64,000 nucleotides of DNA. Origin: Trichoplax adhaerens. Taxonomy: Eukaryota > Placozoa > Uniplacotomia > Trichoplacea > Trichoplacidae. Shown here in pieces: positions 61,080-64,000 of the stretch. Position 1 is the first letter of the stretch; each line of letters begins with the position of its first letter. The stretch is taken from NCBI RefSeq assembly GCF_000150275.1, contig NW_002060961.1:1010600-1074599 (forward strand), given 5' to 3'. The position numbers and the translations under genes were made by a program. The notes under the pieces were generated by a model. It was given only the letters and a program-made list of their open reading frames with translations, searched no databases and was not told the origin of the DNA.

Positions 61080-62910
61080 ATCTTTTCTGGCTACAGTCCA
61101 TTGTACTGTAGTTTACAGTACAGTACAGTACTGGACAATACTGTAGTGTACTGTACTGCTCATACACACTGTACTCTGTCATACTGTACTGTGCTGTACT
61201 GTACAGGAAAGGACGACCAATACTGTCCCACTGTGTACTGTAGTTCATGAGCTTCATTCAATAAATTGATGGATTATGCTGTACAGTGTGCAGTACTGTA
61301 CAATTCCATTCTACTAGGTAAAATAAGCAATTCTTGACACAGTCATTTCTCCATGACTGTAAGTTGAAGTAAAAAGATCTCAATCGTTGAATACTAACTC
61401 TATACAGTAGACTCCACTGACAAAGTGAGTCACAATACTCGCCATGACGGCGTAGTATACGCATGGTCTGGGAGCCAAGACTGCGCGTGCTCAATCCAGG
61501 GACGATAGTACCGTCCAGTTCTTGCTCCACTTTGGATACTATAACTTAGCACTGTACAGACACAGTACTGTACACTGTACAGTACAGTAGTGGATTTCTC
61601 TTACTACAGTAGAACTTTTGACAGTTTACAGTACATGTACCGTATCTCATTCATTGAATTAGCATTGTACTCTACAGTACAGTACCGTCACTACATACAG
61701 TACAGTACAGTACAGTACTTTACTGTACTACATTACTATACACTGTAGAGGATGATGCAGCAAGCTGTATCATGACCAAGTCTAGCTACTATACTGTACG
61801 GTGTAGGCATACTTAGAACAGTTACGGTACCCTAGCGTACAGTACCGTATATACTATACAGTACTGTACACTGTACAGTAGGATACCAACATGACACTAC
61901 CGTGGATTACTGTAGTGTACAGTGTACAGTGTACAGTGTACAGTGCGTAGTAGTACTGTACTCAAAGCTATTTTTAGTACAGTACGCCCTGTCGTACAGT
62001 ACACTGTACTGTACCGTAGCCTACGAAACTTCATACTGTACACTGTACAGGACAGTACCATAGAGGATGATGCAGCAAGCTGTATCATGACCAAGTCTAG
62101 CTATTATACTGTACTGTACAGTACTGTACGGTGTAGACATACAGTACTTAGAACAGTCACGGTACCCTAGCGTACAGTGTACAGTGTGTAGTAGTACTGT
62201 AATCAAAGCTATTTTTAGTACAGTGTACTGTACTGTACAACTGTACTGTACTGTACCGTAGCCTACGAAACTTCATACTGTACACTGTACAGGACAGTAC
62301 CATACAGGATGATGCAGCAAGCTGTATCATGACCAAGTCTAGCTATTATACTGTACTGTACAGTACTGTACGGTGTAGACATACAGTACTTAGAACAGTC
62401 ACGGTACCCTAGCGTACAGTGTACAGTGCGTAGTAGTACTGTAATCAAAGCTATTTTTAGTACAGTGTACTGTACTGTACTGTACTGTACTGTACTGTAT
62501 GTACTGTACCGTAGCCTACGAAACTTCATACTGTACACTGTACAGGACAGTACCATACAGGATGATGCAGCAAGCTGTATCATGACCAAGTCTAGCTATT
62601 ATACTGTACTGTACAGTACTGTACGGTGTAGACATACAGTACTTAGAACAGTCATGGTACCCTAGCGTACAGTACTGTACAGTATTGTACTGTACAGTAC
62701 TGTACAGTGTACAGTACAGTGTACAGTGCGTAGTAGTACTGTAATCAAAGCTATTTTTAGTACAGTGTACAGTACTGTACTGTACTGTACCGTAGCCTAC
62801 GAAACTTCATACTGTACACTGTACAGGACAGTACCATACAGGATGATGCAGCAAGCTGTATCATGACCAAGTCTAGCTGCTATACTGTACGGTGTAGGCG
62901 TTCAACACCC
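61080..62910. repeat. Large GTAC-palindrome satellite with a roughly 245-bp higher-order unit
   Basis: The region begins about 190 bases upstream of the eIF1A start. From about 61740 a complex unit recurs: GAGGATGATGCAGCAAGCTG, TATCATGACCAAGTCTAGCT, CATACAGTACTTAGAACAG, GTACCCTAGCGTAC, GTAGTAGTACTGTA, CAAAGCTATTTTTAGTACAG and GTAGCCTACGAAACTTCATA, each linked by variable runs of TACTGTACAGTAC-type palindromes. GATGATGCAGCAAG landmarks are near 61751, 62068, 62308, 62561 and 62841. The non-palindromic parts are nearly identical between copies, while the palindromic linkers vary in length. Open frames here are by-products of the repeat. Confidence 0.92.
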
Positions 62911-64000
62911 CACCGTACGGTAGTCAGAATTGTGTTGATGTCGCTGAAAGTGTTTCGTCATCATGTAGCTTCAATCACAACAAATCGAATCCTGGCAACC
63001 GGCCGCGATAGGCTACAGCAGCAGCTTGAATGGTGATGGAGTTCCCTCAATTAGGCCAAAATTGCTCCAATCCTCAATGCTCAAGATTAGGTAGATGGCC
63101 ACCATTGACATCAGTGATAGTACAAGTAGAGTAGAGAGTACTGATACCTATTTTTCAAATGCAGTTGCTACTTGCTTGCTACAATCTTACTGTCAGGGAT
63201 GATGTTGATGACATTGTTTTGCGGATAGGATAGGGATGGCATGATCAATGAATAGGCTCAATTTGCTTTGCAGTTGCTAATCGATCTTATTAGAGAGGGG
63301 AAAGATGTGGGAAATGCCACAATTTGTACTAGACTCATTCTATTAGTAAATAAAAGCTGGAGTCAGCATGCTGTAGTTGAAGAATATCCCATCTCATAAA
63401 TCGCCATGACGCCAGTTGATCGTCTTGCCCTAGTACGACTTACCTTCCATTCGATGTGCTGTAAAATGGTGTGTAGAAAGTGCTACTGACGTAGCCTATC
63501 TTCCAGTCTACTATCATGTATCCATCTTGATGTAAAATATCCTGCATTTTCATCAACATTATTGACATTGCATAAGCAATTGCAACTGGTATACTCTATA
63601 CAAGCTTTTGATCAACGCATCTTAACTGCTAGTTCATACGCCAAATGGTAATCATGCTTCATTGATTTATTGCTTAGACTTTCTACCGGTAAAGTGTAAT
63701 GCCTGTCATAAGATATTTTGCAACGACCATTACCTTTATACGTCGCATAATTGCCCATTAGCCTATACCAAGGTAATACTTCATCATCAACTGATTATTA
63801 TGTTAAAATGGATAATTTGATGCAGTAATTGATAATATCATTCTCCTTCTGTAACCTGCTTATATCCCTCAAAGCCATCTTTACTTGCTTGCATGCATAC
63901 AAGTCGTTTCTTGATAGCAGGCCAATCTAGATCGATTACCAATTTCTAAATCTAGTGACAAGAATGGATACTTATCGGAAATAATTGATAGTCCAACATT
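62911..64000. other. Right-hand end of the window, no gene recognised
   Basis: About 1.1 kb without convincing exons on either strand. Words such as CTTACC and TTTGCAG occur but could not be joined into a frame with family resemblance. A gene entering from the right cannot be excluded. Confidence 0.4.

Noticed and set aside
61897-62665. Several 60-108 codon frames repeated in the satellite
   Set aside because: The same peptide appears in each repeat unit and on both strands. They are products of the palindromic repeat, not genes.
61740-62910. CRISPR-like array of conserved repeats with variable spacers
   Set aside because: The variable parts are low-complexity GTAC palindromes, not unique spacers, and the surrounding genes are eukaryotic.

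Overview
The window looks like a draft-quality piece of an early-branching animal nuclear genome. It is AT-rich and gene-dense, and most genes are split by short GT-AG introns. Encoded proteins align across whole domains with human orthologues (TRAPPC10, MANEA, eIF1A, RPB6, SMC6, ZNHIT6). A 50-base N gap marks a scaffold join. The mix of conserved metazoan genes, compact introns and expanded TPR/Death-domain signalling genes fits a placozoan such as Trichoplax best, but that species call is inference. Exon coordinates were built by hand from splice sites, reading phase and remembered family sequence, with no alignment run.

Layout. 1-3842 (minus): N-terminal part of SMC6, running off the left edge. 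4854-8586 (plus): six-exon JmjC oxygenase resembling TYW5, head-to-head with SMC6. 10266-12826 (minus): ZNHIT6/BCD1, a box C/D snoRNP assembly factor. 12.8-15.8 kb: no recognised gene. 15774-17465 (minus): RPB6 (POLR2F). 18283-25566 (plus): STAND NTPase with an Asn/Asp/Ser-rich N-terminus, DUF4062, NACHT and a Cys-rich tail. 26915-33864 (minus): TRAPPC10, about 22 exons. 33.9-39.3 kb: repeat-rich spacer containing the N gap. 39271-43717 and 48073-52631 (plus): two tandem paralogues with the architecture TPR, Roc, COR, zinc-knuckle-like segment, Death domain. 55157-56509 (plus): intronless MANEA. 58596-60887 (minus): eIF1A. 61-63 kb: a large GTAC-palindrome satellite. The last kilobase holds no gene I could recognise.

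The housekeeping genes belong to separate basic processes: snoRNP assembly, transcription, translation initiation, vesicle tethering, glycan trimming and chromosome maintenance. They do not form a pathway. The more unusual content is the STAND NTPase and the two TPR-ROCO-Death genes, which look like components of innate or cell-death signalling. In both ROCO paralogues three exons correspond to three modules and every intron is phase 1. The downstream copy has lost key GTPase residues.

A second theme is repeats. Many longer introns and spacers carry their own private short tandem array (about 57 to 310 bp units). A separate dispersed family of GTAC-based palindromes lies just upstream of several gene starts.
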